Below, piece after piece: positions 52,834 to 61,233 of a stretch of 64,000 nt of DNA; within the stretch, counting starts at the first letter, position 1, and each line of letters opens with the position of its first letter. Under the pieces are notes generated by a model. The model had not been told where the DNA came from, made no database searches, and saw nothing but the letters and a program-made list of their open reading frames with translations. The DNA comes from Stieleria sp. JC731 (GTDB lineage Bacteria > Planctomycetota > Planctomycetia > Pirellulales > Pirellulaceae). The stretch lies in NCBI RefSeq assembly GCF_020966635.1, contig NZ_JAJKFQ010000001.1:1302001-1366000 (forward strand), given 5' to 3'. Position numbers and translations under genes: made by a program.

Positions 52834-54600
52834 ATGTTCGGACCCGTATTTAACCGCGAAGCGATCGTTCTTCCCAAGCGAACCAAAACTTACCTCTCTA
52901 GAGGGCTGTACGTTTTGGCGATGTTCGGGCTGATCTGCACCGGATACCTTGTGCTGGACGGTTCGCGTTCGTTGTCGACCGTTGCGGATTCCGCTCGGTT
53001 CGGTGGCTGGATGTTCTCGCTATTGTCACCCCTGCAGCTGCTGGTGTTGTCCAGTCTGGCGGCGGTCGGTTCGGCTTCCAGCGTTGCACAGGAAAAGGAT
53101 CGACGGACTTTGATCCTGTTGCTGATGACGCGGTTAAGTGGCTTTGAGGTCGTTGTCGGAAAGCTAACGGCAACTCTTCTGGGTCCGTTGGCGATGTTGC
53201 TCGCTGCCCTGCCCTTGTTCCTTGTCTTGCCGTTGCTAGGTGGTGTATCGCCGGCCCAGGTTTTGTCTGTGTTTCTGGTAACGGCAGCAACCGTGGTCTT
53301 CGCCGGTTCGATCGGAACGGTGGTTGGTCTTTGGCGCGAGAAAACATTTCAAGCGATCGCGTTGACCGTTTTGATCCTGCTGATGTTGCTAGGCATTAGC
53401 GAGATCGCGATTGCGACCTTAGAGATGTCGCAGGCTTTTCGTTTAGCGATTAGCCCGATTCGGGCATTGGCCGCGGCGGCATCACCGTTGGCGAGCTTGT
53501 CTGCGGAGACTTCGTTAGGGATTTCGGTTTTTTGTGGTCTTGCTGTCGCTGGAACTGTCTTGGTTTTGGCTGTCGGCGTGATGCGGGTGAGAATCTGGAA
53601 TCCGTCGCGTGAAGTCCGCATGAAAGCTCCGGAGCCGGAGACTAGTGAAGAAGCCGAATCGCAGGAATCGCCAAGCAGCTGGAAAGTGCGCCAGCCACGG
53701 CACGTGTGGAGCAATCCCGTTTTGTGGCGTGAAGTGCGAACTTGGGCGTACGGCCGAAAGGTCGTCGTGATCCGGGTTGCGTTTGCCTTGCTGTTTCTTT
53801 TGGGGGCGGCCGTTATCTACGGACAGATGCGTGACGGAACGGCGTTTGAGCCTGCCGCTAGAATCGGTCGCGCGTTGCCAGCAGCCACCCTGCCTGTCGC
53901 GGCGATCGGAGTCATCAGTCTGGTGTTGGTCAATGCACTGGCGGTCAATTCGGTGACCGGTGAACGTGACGGGTTGGCGTTGGATCTGCTGCTGGTGACC
54001 GATCTAAGCCCACGTGAATTCGTGTTTGGTAAGTTGTTGGGCGTCTTCTTCGTCGGCAAGGAATTGATCCTGTTGCCGGTCGTCTTGTTGGGATTTCTTG
54101 CTTACCAAGGTGTGATGACATTCGAGAACATGGTTTACGCGGTGCTTGGCGCGATCGTGCTGTATATGTTCGTCGCGATGTTGGGCATCCATTCGGGGAT
54201 GAACTATGTTGCCGGTCGAACTGCGACCTTGGCGAGTTTAGGAACGGTTTTCTTTCTGTGTGTCGGTGTTGCGATTTGCATGACAATCATGGTTAGTTTC
54301 CGTGGTGCGTTCCAATTGCAGTTGGCGCCGTTCTTGGTGATGATTCTTGGTGGTGGGGCGGCTCTGTTTGCGTCCCTGGGATGGCGGAACCCTTCGAGTG
54401 CAATTTTCTTGGCATCGTTCACGCTACCGTTGATCACCTTTTATTCGATTACACAGTTTCTGTTGCAGACCGATCACCTGTTCGTATTCTTTTCAATGGC
54501 GGTCGGATACGGATTTACGATTGCCGCTCTAATGATTCCGGCACTAAGTGAATTTGATGTGTCTTTGGAACGCGACCGCGGTGCCGAAGGGAATAGCTGA
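52834..54600 (+). CDS. ABC-2-type transporter permease
   Basis: 588 residues from ATG 52834 (MFGPVFNREAIVLPKRTKTY); a TTG lies just before. Two similar halves, each with a cytoplasmic amphipathic start and about six membrane helices: the second half begins HVWSNPVLWREVRTWAYGRK. The motifs QEKDRRTLILLLMTRLSGFE and TGERDGLALDLLLVTDLSP-REF (T-L-x-x-L-L-x-T-x-L) are those of ABC-2/NatB-like permeases. An ATP-binding subunit gene is not present in the window downstream; it may lie elsewhere. The substrate is unknown. The next gene starts at once after its stop, so it heads an operon with two CNNM-like genes. Confidence 0.87.
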   Translation: MFGPVFNREAIVLPKRTKTYLSRGLYVLAMFGLICTGYLVLDGSRSLSTVADSARFGGWMFSLLSPLQLLVLSSLAAVGSASSVAQEKDRRTLILLLMTRLSGFEVVVGKLTATLLGPLAMLLAALPLFLVLPLLGGVSPAQVLSVFLVTAATVVFAGSIGTVVGLWREKTFQAIALTVLILLMLLGISEIAIATLEMSQAFRLAISPIRALAAAASPLASLSAETSLGISVFCGLAVAGTVLVLAVGVMRVRIWNPSREVRMKAPEPETSEEAESQESPSSWKVRQPRHVWSNPVLWREVRTWAYGRKVVVIRVAFALLFLLGAAVIYGQMRDGTAFEPAARIGRALPAATLPVAAIGVISLVLVNALAVNSVTGERDGLALDLLLVTDLSPREFVFGKLLGVFFVGKELILLPVVLLGFLAYQGVMTFENMVYAVLGAIVLYMFVAMLGIHSGMNYVAGRTATLASLGTVFFLCVGVAICMTIMVSFRGAFQLQLAPFLVMILGGGAALFASLGWRNPSSAIFLASFTLPLITFYSITQFLLQTDHLFVFFSMAVGYGFTIAALMIPALSEFDVSLERDRGAEGNS

Positions 54601-55887
54601 TTGAGTACGCTAGCGCCGCATGCCGGATGGCTGATGCCGATGGCGATTCTGATTGTGCTCAGTGCGCTGTTCAGCGGAAGCGAAGCGGCGCTGTTTTCGT
54701 TGGGCGCCCGCGATCGTAGACGCTTAAGACGTGGGGGCGTCGGGGGACGCATCGCTCACCGACTGCTCGAAGATTCCGAGCTGCTGCTTTCGGCGATCTT
54801 GTTTTGGAATCTCTTGATCAACATGACTTACTTTGCGATCGCCTCGATCGTGGCTGGTAAGTTGGAAGCGGATCCCAATGCGGGGACGAGTGTCGCCGCG
54901 GCGTTTACGATCAGCAGCCTGTTGGTGATCATCTTTTTCAGCGAGATGTTGCCCAAAAGTATCGCCGTCCTGGCACCGGGAAAAGCTTCGATCCTTTTGG
55001 CGCCGCCGATGGGAATGGCTGTGCGATTGATCGGTCCCATTTTGCCGATCGTGCGAACTTCGAATCTGTTGGCGGGGCGATTGCTATGGCCGACGTTTCA
55101 ACCCGAAACGGAGATCGATCTGGCGGACATCGAACGGGCGGTTGAACTCGGTACCGATGATGCTGCCCTGCTGGCTCGTGAGCGTTTAGCCCTGCGAAGT
55201 TTGGTTGAGATCGCTGACATGCGTGCCAGCGAGCTGATGCGTCCACGTAGTAAACTGAAGCTTGTCGAACCTCCGCTGATTCGTGAATCGGTGTTCGAAG
55301 GTCCGATTCCTGGTGGCTATGTGATCGTCACTGATGATGAAGGTGATCGAATGGTGGGGACGGTCGCGGTTCGTCTGCTGCGTCCGAGCCAAATGGACCA
55401 TTTCGAACAGTATGTCGAACCGGTGATCTACGTTCCCTGGTCCGCACCGGTGGCGCGGGTGCTGAGCCAATTGAACGAACAAGATATCAGCGTCGCAGTT
55501 GTCGTCGACGAATACGGCGACGGGATAGGAGCCTTGTCGATCGATCGGATTTTCCGACGTATGCTTGCCCCACAGCACGATCAGTTTGACGAAGCGACAG
55601 TGTCAGACGCGATCGAGGTGTGTGCGCCGGACCGTTACCGAGTTTCGGGCGGTGTTTCACTACGCCAGTTTTCCAAGCGGCTCGGCGTGGATACACCCGA
55701 AGGTTCGATCGCGACGGTGGCTGGTTTTATTCAGCGGCACAATGAACGGTTACCGCGATTGGGCGATGAGGCCATCCTCGGTGGTTTCCGCCTGACGGTC
55801 ATCGAACAAGATGACGAACGGGTACGGATCGAAGCCCAACGGATCCAGGCTGACGATGCAAGCTCAATGGAAGGAGATGGCATCTGA
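54601..55887 (+). CDS. CNNM/CorC-family membrane protein with CBS domains
   Basis: 428 residues from a TTG placed immediately after the permease stop, with AAGGG nine bases upstream. N-terminal DUF21 (CNNM) membrane region (~1-190): ILIVLSALFSGSEAALFSLG, ILFWNLLINMTYFAIASIVA, and IIFFSEMLPKSIAVLAPGKA. A CBS-pair region follows (ADMRASELMRPRSKLKLVEP, QLNEQDISVAVVVDEYGDGI), and the C-terminal ~85 residues are the CorC/HlyC transporter-associated domain (YRVSGGVSLRQFSKRLGVDT). Such proteins are linked to magnesium and cobalt efflux. It overlaps the following relative at TGATG. Confidence 0.9.
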   Translation: MSTLAPHAGWLMPMAILIVLSALFSGSEAALFSLGARDRRRLRRGGVGGRIAHRLLEDSELLLSAILFWNLLINMTYFAIASIVAGKLEADPNAGTSVAAAFTISSLLVIIFFSEMLPKSIAVLAPGKASILLAPPMGMAVRLIGPILPIVRTSNLLAGRLLWPTFQPETEIDLADIERAVELGTDDAALLARERLALRSLVEIADMRASELMRPRSKLKLVEPPLIRESVFEGPIPGGYVIVTDDEGDRMVGTVAVRLLRPSQMDHFEQYVEPVIYVPWSAPVARVLSQLNEQDISVAVVVDEYGDGIGALSIDRIFRRMLAPQHDQFDEATVSDAIEVCAPDRYRVSGGVSLRQFSKRLGVDTPEGSIATVAGFIQRHNERLPRLGDEAILGGFRLTVIEQDDERVRIEAQRIQADDASSMEGDGI

Positions 55888-56828
55888 TGATCATGTTCTC
55901 GATCGCGATCTTCCTTTTCGGATTGGTCCTCAGCGCATTCTTTAGCGGCAGCGAAACGGGGCTATATCGGGTCAGCCGGACTCGATTGGTGCTCGATGCA
56001 CTCGATGGTTCGCCACCGGCACGGGCGATGATTTGGTTGATCAACCGTCCAACGATCTTTGTCGCAACTACGTTGGTGGGTAACAACATCGCCAACTTTC
56101 TAACCAGCTTTGCGATTGTGATGCTGGTCGGGGAGTTGTTCGGGGCCTCGTCGACTGCTGAATTGATTGGACCGATGTTGATGACACCGATCGTGTTCGT
56201 CTTTGGCGAATTGCTGCCGAAGTATTGGTTTTTTCAGGCGCCTTATCGGTTGTTGAATCTTGTCAGCCCGCTGATTTTGCTGGCGACGGTTGTCTTCTTG
56301 CCTGTTTCGATGGTGTTAGCAGGCTTGTCGATTTTATTGAGCTTGGTGACCGGGCAGACACCACTTCGCTTGCGTTTAGCGATGGCACGTGGTGAGTTCA
56401 TGCAGATCCTTCGGGCGGGCGAAGAAGCAGGCGTGCTTCATTCCGGTCAAAGGTCACTTGTCGAACAGTTATTTGATACTGGCAGTCAGATGGCGATCTC
56501 GTATGCCGTGCCACTTGATCGCTTGGCAACGGTTGATATGCCGCTCAGTGAAGAAGAAGCAAATCGCGCGCGACGTCAGAACCATCCGATCGTCTTGGTC
56601 CGAAACAAGAAGCGGATTGTTGGCTATGTGCGTTATTCGGAACTAGCGACCGCAGGGGCGGATGCTGAAGTGCGACCGGTGATTCGCGAATCGATTCACG
56701 GTCGTCACTTGAAAGTCCTGCTTCGTTTGTATGATGCTGCCAGCGAGGTCGCGCTTCTGTGTGATGATCACGACAATACGCAATCCGTCGTAACGCGACG
56801 TCAATTGTTGCAGCCGATGATCAAATGA
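55887..56828 (+). CDS. CNNM/CorC-like membrane protein, short form
   Basis: 313 residues; its ATG overlaps the stop of the preceding relative (TGATG) with AAGGAG upstream. The DUF21 region (~1-175) is conserved: FLFGLVLSAFFSGSETGLYR, VATTLVGNNIANFLTSFAIV, VFVFGELLPKYWFFQAPYRL. A CBS-like part follows (ISYAVPLDRLATVDMPLSEE, HPIVLVRNKKRIVGYVRYSE), but the terminal CorC/HlyC domain found in the neighbour is missing. The two proteins probably form a heteromer, as adjacent CNNM-like pairs do in other planctomycetes. Role in divalent metal handling is inferred from family. Confidence 0.88.
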   Translation: MIMFSIAIFLFGLVLSAFFSGSETGLYRVSRTRLVLDALDGSPPARAMIWLINRPTIFVATTLVGNNIANFLTSFAIVMLVGELFGASSTAELIGPMLMTPIVFVFGELLPKYWFFQAPYRLLNLVSPLILLATVVFLPVSMVLAGLSILLSLVTGQTPLRLRLAMARGEFMQILRAGEEAGVLHSGQRSLVEQLFDTGSQMAISYAVPLDRLATVDMPLSEEEANRARRQNHPIVLVRNKKRIVGYVRYSELATAGADAEVRPVIRESIHGRHLKVLLRLYDAASEVALLCDDHDNTQSVVTRRQLLQPMIK

Positions 56829-56860
56829 TGTCGGATCGATGCGATATCATTGACCGAACG

Positions 56861-56891
56861 AAAAAAGCCACGGCCTGTTGACCGTGGCTTT
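56861..56891. terminator. Bidirectional intrinsic terminator
   Basis: AAAGCCACGG and CCGTGGCTTT form a 10-bp stem with a 7-base loop. On the minus strand it is followed by TTTTTTCG, ending the small hypothetical gene; on the plus strand it follows the CNNM-like gene by ~35 bases. Confidence 0.88.
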
Positions 56892-56918
56892 CAAAAATTA
56901 TTTGTTCGCTAACGCGGA

Positions 56919-57239
56919 TCAGTCTTTGCGATAGCCCAGCTGCGAAATCACATGCAGCATCTCGTCACAGGTGATGTAACGTCGGTGGTGTTGCAGTTTG
57001 TATCGGTCGATGGCCAATGCGAGTTCTCGGCCGGCATGTGACAACCCATCGTGTGAACTTCCGAATTGTCGTCGTTCACCTGAGGTTCGGGACCCGCCCT
57101 GTTTTCGTCGATCGACAAATCCGCCATTCATTGTGGAAGACTGATTGGACGATGTCGCAGATGATTGAGAAGTCGTTGGGATCGGATGAGAAGTTACCAG
57201 GTCGGACGCTTGCAGCGACTCGGTATTGGAGAGCGACAT
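56919..57239 (-). CDS. Small conserved hypothetical protein
   Basis: 106 residues. The first ~40 are Ser/Thr/Gln-rich and probably disordered; then DRRKQGGSRTSGERRQFG and a compact helical end AGRELALAIDRYKLQHHRRY-ITCDEMLHVISQLGYRK. The end resembles small planctomycete proteins that I recall as conserved without known function. A strong terminator follows and a long structured intergenic region precedes it, which supports real expression. It has no membrane segment, signal or catalytic motif; the DRRKQ...GERRQF part could bind nucleic acid. Confidence 0.7.
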   Translation of the reverse strand: MSLSNTESLQASDLVTSHPIPTTSQSSATSSNQSSTMNGGFVDRRKQGGSRTSGERRQFGSSHDGLSHAGRELALAIDRYKLQHHRRYITCDEMLHVISQLGYRKD

Positions 57240-57653
57240 GAAAAGATCTCATTTAGTGAAGGAACGTGGTTGTGTGGGCAAGTTCCGATCCGTCGGCCTA
57301 CCAATCCTGATGGGCATCACCGGCTGCAAATAAAACACGCCAGTGTGGGGCAACTGCCACAATGATGCGGTTGACGAACGGGAAGAAACATTCGTCCGAG
57401 CCGCATCGGCCTACACAGTTCGTCACCCAAGCGTAGGTTACCGCTGGGGACCGGGCGGAATGATGCGGGAGAAAACTAACGAGACCGTCCGCAGGAAAAC
57501 CCGCGTGTAACAGTCATGGGCGACTGCACGGGCAGATTGACGAACGATCAATCGCTATAGCCGGATTAATCAGACGAATCCTGATACTTCGGTTGAGGAT
57601 CACCGGGCCACTGCATGATGCCTTGATGGGGCCTGTGAGGAGATCGAACAACT
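57240..57653. other. Highly structured intergenic region, candidate RNA gene
   Basis: 414 bases without a gene but dense in inverted repeats: GATGCGG/CCGCATC with an inner GACGAA/TTCGTC (57365-57408); CGTG and CAGTC pairing with GACTG and CACG (57502-57530 region); GATTGA/TCAATC (57535-57553); and ATCCT/AGGAT within a CCGG-bounded segment (57560-57606). TTGACGAACG occurs twice (57371, 57537). I could not match it to RNase P RNA, tmRNA, 6S, SRP RNA or a known riboswitch. It could be an unrecognised structured RNA on either strand, or a long structured leader of the small hypothetical gene. Confidence 0.4.
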
Positions 57654-58568
57654 CTACCTCAGTTTTCGTTCCTCAGCAGCCTTTGTCGCGGCAAGTTGTT
57701 CTGGGGTTAACAGGAACGCCGACCAACCGCTTTCAACGACCAGAGGTTCATTCAGACGGATCGCTTCGGCGATTTCTTCGCTTGCCCCAGCCTTGTCACC
57801 TTGTTCGAGCCGAATCGCCGCGATCTGCAAGCGAGGTTCGGCCATCTCCGGGGCCAGCAGCTTTGCTTTGGCAAAATGTTTAATTGCCAACTCGGGACGA
57901 CCGAGATTTTTCATCGCGATGCCACGCAGCATGTGTCCGCGTGTCGGCAGCGATCCGATCGCACTTTCATCCTCGGCGCGATCGAGGGTCGCCAAGACCC
58001 GGTCATAACGCTCGTGGTTGAGGTAGATTTCTGCGACTCGCATTTTGACATCGACAATATCGGGTTGTAACGCCAGTGCGCGGTGGTACGCGGCTAAAGC
58101 TTCGTCCTGATCTTGATGCGCGTTTAGGCAGTCACCGCACAGCACCCATGTTTCTGCCATATCCCGCTGTAATGACAAAGCGATCTCGGCTTGCTTTTGG
58201 GCATCCTCCAGGCGATCGACTTCCAGGTACATCTGCCCTAGCCGAACGACCAGACGCGGGTCTTGTTCGCTTAGTTTGACCGCCGTTTCCATGTGCCGGA
58301 TGGCGGCTTCCTTCTGATCGCGATTCCAGTACGCTTCGGAAAGCCCCCGATGGGCACGGTCATCAGTCTTGCATAGCACCAAGGCTTCTTCAAAAAGGTG
58401 CTCGGCTTGGTCCCATTGCCCCTGACGCATGAATTCCATGCCGCTACGCGAAAGCCGTCGGGCACCCAAGGTTTCGCCGCTGTTGCCAATCTTACGGATC
58501 GTGCGGCATCCACAAAGCTGGATACAGAGCGCGATCATGCATAGATTCAGCCAAGCACGGGCGTCCAT
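57654..58568 (-). CDS. TPR-repeat lipoprotein
   Basis: 304 residues. The short leader MDARAWLNLCMIALCIQLCG ends in a lipobox (QLCGC), so the protein is a lipoprotein. Tetratricopeptide repeats cover most of the chain (MEFMRQGQWDQAEHLFEEAL, WNRDQKEAAIRHMETAVKLS, DQDEALAAYHRALALQPDIV, GRPELAIKHFAKAKLLAPEM). Such proteins act as scaffolds at the membrane; here no partner gene is adjacent. Not to be confused with PilF/NlpI-type proteins, although the overall size is similar. Confidence 0.88.
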   Translation of the reverse strand: MDARAWLNLCMIALCIQLCGCRTIRKIGNSGETLGARRLSRSGMEFMRQGQWDQAEHLFEEALVLCKTDDRAHRGLSEAYWNRDQKEAAIRHMETAVKLSEQDPRLVVRLGQMYLEVDRLEDAQKQAEIALSLQRDMAETWVLCGDCLNAHQDQDEALAAYHRALALQPDIVDVKMRVAEIYLNHERYDRVLATLDRAEDESAIGSLPTRGHMLRGIAMKNLGRPELAIKHFAKAKLLAPEMAEPRLQIAAIRLEQGDKAGASEEIAEAIRLNEPLVVESGWSAFLLTPEQLAATKAAEERKLR

Positions 58569-58942
58569 TTATTTGTGCGAGCAGTAATTGGGGTGGCTGG
58601 CGTTTGTCGCAGAAAAGTCGTTTGCCAATTCAGCGCCCAACTCCTTTCGGTCGCAAACGGTTCACGTTGCCAGTTTGATCTAGGTCTAAGCGGCTGGACC
58701 TGAAACAATATCGAGCCCGCCAGTTGGCAGCCTTCGACGGTTTTCCCAAGTGACCATTTCGGTCCCTTGGGCAGATCCGCCGAATGGTGGTGGATCGGAT
58801 GGTCGCTTTCGAGTTGAGGCTTGATTGACAAAGATGACATCTACCAGCGAAGTGCCATCGAACGCAAGATGTAGTTTTCGAGGCTGACGTGTTCGTCACC
58901 CGATCGGTAATTTCCCGACTCCCCTTCCCTGCTCCGTTTGAA
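58569..58942. other. Divergent intergenic region
   Basis: About 370 bases between the TPR lipoprotein gene and a small plus-strand gene. Open frames on both strands here lack ribosome-binding sites and family features. No hairpin or RNA gene seen. Confidence 0.5.
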
Positions 58943-59377
58943 ATGCCCGCCCAATTTGACAGTTTCGGAATCCGGTTTCTCTATCCCGATAACTGGGAAG
59001 TCGCCCAGCGTGACGAAGACGAAGGCGACCAGGGTGTCACATTGGACATCCCAGGTGGCGGCTTTTTAGCTATCGAACGTACGCAGGCTGACCGAGTGGA
59101 TGAATTGGTCGAAGGCATCGTTGGTGCGATCACGTCCGAGTATGACCACCCGGAGCGAGATCAAACATCGATGGAGGTACTGCCGGAGGATACGAAAGCA
59201 ACCGATTTGCGTTTCTACTATTTGGATCTGCTGATCGTCAGTCGGCTTGTCGTTTTGGACAACCTTCCGGACTGGCCCGAAGAGGATGTCCTTGTCGTTC
59301 AATTGCAAGCCGAAAGCCGCGACTTCGATAAGAACGAGCCCATTTTGGCGGCGATCTTCAAGCAGATTTTGGGATAG
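58943..59377 (+). CDS. Small soluble conserved hypothetical protein
   Basis: 144 residues from ATG 58943 (MPAQFDSFGIRFLYPDNWEV); the frame is open to 58889. The sequence alternates strands and helices: FGIRFLYPDNWEVAQRDEDE, GVTLDIPGGGFLAIERTQAD, DLRFYYLDLLIVSRLVVLDN, VLVVQLQAESRDFDKNEPIL, ending AAIFKQILG. This pattern (PDNWE near the start, ending in a helix like IL..I..S) resembles PsbP/DUF1795-like proteins that bind or act at membranes, but the similarity is slight. Function unknown; no signal peptide. Confidence 0.72.
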   Translation: MPAQFDSFGIRFLYPDNWEVAQRDEDEGDQGVTLDIPGGGFLAIERTQADRVDELVEGIVGAITSEYDHPERDQTSMEVLPEDTKATDLRFYYLDLLIVSRLVVLDNLPDWPEEDVLVVQLQAESRDFDKNEPILAAIFKQILG

Positions 59378-59473
59378 TACCCGAGGACTGCGACCGACCA
59401 GGTACTGTTTTTACGTGTCCCTGAGGTCTCGATCGCGTAATGTGATCCAGGCAATTGCCATGACGATGGCTTG

Positions 59474-59995
59474 CTAGACGAGATCTTGCTTTCGCTTTTT
59501 ACGTCGACTTCGCGAACATTCACGGCAGATGCCTTGAATGATCATTCGATGGCTTTCGACACGAAATCCGTGCAATGCGGCGACGGAATCTCGAATCGCG
59601 ATCAGTTCGTCGCTCTGAAATTCCAACAGCTTGCGGCACCGTGTGCAGTACAGGTGGTCGTGTTGGGGGTAGCCGTAGTCATGGTCGTAAACCGTTCGGC
59701 CATCGAGCTGAAAACTATTAAGAAGCCCAGCGTCGACGCATTCACGTAGCGTACGATAAACGGTCGCCGTGCTGACGTAATTCGGTTCACCACGTCGAGG
59801 AAGACGTTCGATGAGCTCTTCGGCGTCAAAGTGATCGTGCTGGCTGAAAACTTGATCGATCAAGAACTTGCGTTGATTGGTTTGTCTTAAACCACGTGAC
59901 TGCAGATATTCGCTAAAACGCTCCTGTGGCGAAAGCGAAACCTTGAGAGGTTCGACCTTGGTTGCCACGGGATCACCAGTGGTCTGATCGGGCAT
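59474..59995 (-). CDS. Fur-family transcriptional regulator
   Basis: I use ATG 59995 (173 residues); a GTG at 60070 would add a Ser-rich stretch. The winged-helix domain (SEYLQSRGLRQTNQRKFLID, HFDAEELIERLPRRGEPNYV-STATVYRTLRECVDAGLL) is typical of Fur/PerR/Zur. Metal sites: HDHLYCTRCRKLLEF with the CxxC, and CREC near the end, which together form the structural zinc site; the sensing-site His residues are in DYGYPQHDH. I cannot tell whether it senses iron, zinc or peroxide. No obvious target operon adjoins it. The C-terminal SRSRRKKRKQDLV is a basic tail. Confidence 0.9.
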   Translation of the reverse strand: MPDQTTGDPVATKVEPLKVSLSPQERFSEYLQSRGLRQTNQRKFLIDQVFSQHDHFDAEELIERLPRRGEPNYVSTATVYRTLRECVDAGLLNSFQLDGRTVYDHDYGYPQHDHLYCTRCRKLLEFQSDELIAIRDSVAALHGFRVESHRMIIQGICRECSRSRRKKRKQDLV

Positions 59996-60070
59996 CTTTG
60001 ACGTTTCAGACAATGAACTAGAAACAGTTTTCAGAGAAGAATTGAGCAAGCTCGACGGCAGTACATCCAC

Positions 60071-60475
60071 AGTCTACACGGCGATCAAATGGCTGTCGCC
60101 CGGCAGAGGGATTTTGCGATGCTGGAAACGCGATCGGTCGAGAATCGGCTCCGGTGGCGACCAAGATCTTTGATAAGGTGGCGAGATTCCCCCGAATCGA
60201 ATGGCGGGAACTCTCGTTCAGATCTCTTGCGTGTTAGGGCTGGCCACGAATACCTACAACGGATTCGCAGCGCATACCTTGCTTCCGTCTGAAAACTTGT
60301 AGCGCGAGATTTCGGAGAGCCGAACGGTGTTCGATGCGGATGACCGCACCTTCAGCCGTGTGAGCGCTAACTTGCCTAGGTTTTCAGACAGCGACCGGTG
60401 CTTGTATTACCAAGCCTTACGGGGGCAATCATCGCTGCCCCCCCGGGCATGAATGCCCACTGGTCCAGACGGCGT
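60071..60475. other. Intergenic region with two hairpins downstream of flgM
   Basis: 405 bases between the Fur gene and flgM. Near the flgM stop are GGGGGCA/TGCCCCC (60421-60442) and GGGCAT/ATGCCC (60445-60458), which may end the flgM transcript although no T-run follows. The rest shows nothing recognisable. Confidence 0.5.
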
Positions 60476-60787
60476 TTAGCCGAGTAGATCGAGGAAGCGA
60501 TCCAGGGCCGCGTCCATTTTTTCTGGGGTGTCGTATGCACCATCAGCGATTTGACGGCGAATCTCAGCCACTCGCTCAAAGCGAATGCCTTCACCAGCGA
60601 CTGCGTTCTGACCGTCAATACGGCTCGCGCTGGCGGCTGATGAGCTCAAGTCAAGCTGATCAACCGGTCCACGGCTGGTGACTTGCTCGGCTGCGCGAGT
60701 CGATTCGTTTCCAGCGACCTTGCCGGTGGCTTGGACGTTGGAAGTTGATTGTGTAGTGCTAACCCGAAAGGGGCCGTAGATTTGCAT
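60476..60787 (-). CDS. flgM: Anti-sigma-28 factor FlgM
   Basis: 103 residues. A polar N-terminus (MQIYGPFRVSTTQSTSNV) precedes the conserved VDQLDLSSSAASASR and the sigma-binding C-terminal helices RFERVAEIRRQIADGAYDTP-EKMDAALDRFLDLL. FlgM holds sigma-28 (FliA) inactive until the flagellar export apparatus is complete and secretes it. It lies 42 kb away from the fliPQR-flhB operon in this window, in keeping with the scattered flagellar genes of planctomycetes. Upstream on the minus strand a perfect TATAAT (60822-60817) lies ~30 bases before the ATG, but without a convincing -35. Confidence 0.88.
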   Translation of the reverse strand: MQIYGPFRVSTTQSTSNVQATGKVAGNESTRAAEQVTSRGPVDQLDLSSSAASASRIDGQNAVAGEGIRFERVAEIRRQIADGAYDTPEKMDAALDRFLDLLG

Positions 60788-61233
60788 CTGAGCTTTGCTC
60801 CGGTGACGATGGGAGGATTATACCGATGCCGATGACCGAAAGCGGTAACCAAAGGTGCATCGGATGGCGAGATTGAGCGACGGGGCCGGATTGACGCGCA
60901 ACAATGTCCGTTGTTGCTCTCCAATCGTTTCCGCATCGGCCAAGAGCGCCGCGATCCATGTCCCAGGATGCAATCCATTCAGCTTTAAAGAGACTCTTGC
61001 TAGCGCAAAGCAAGCGGAAACAGTTTAAGTACTCGGCAGGACCGAGGGCTAAACCTGAGCCTTTTTAGATAACTTTCGGCGCGCATCCTGAGGACGTCGA
61101 ATCCGACGGTAGCAAACTCAGGTCGGCGATTTCAAGTCGAATCAGAAGAGATTCTTCAATCTCGTATTCAAATGCTTGCAATGCGGTGTCGACTTTGAGA
61201 AGTAGCCGACCACCGCGTGAGTTTTAGCATGCA
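60788..61233. other. Intergenic region upstream of flgM
   Basis: 446 bases between the flgM start and the spermidine synthase-like stop. Contains the possible flgM -10 (60817-60822). No gene, repeat or strong hairpin seen. Confidence 0.5.

Noticed and set aside
57240..57653. RNase P RNA gene
   Set aside because: Length fits, but neither strand shows the universal GAAAGTCC and ACAGAA boxes.
58547..58840. 97-codon minus frame upstream of the TPR lipoprotein gene
   Set aside because: No ribosome-binding site, no domain; composition unlike neighbouring genes.
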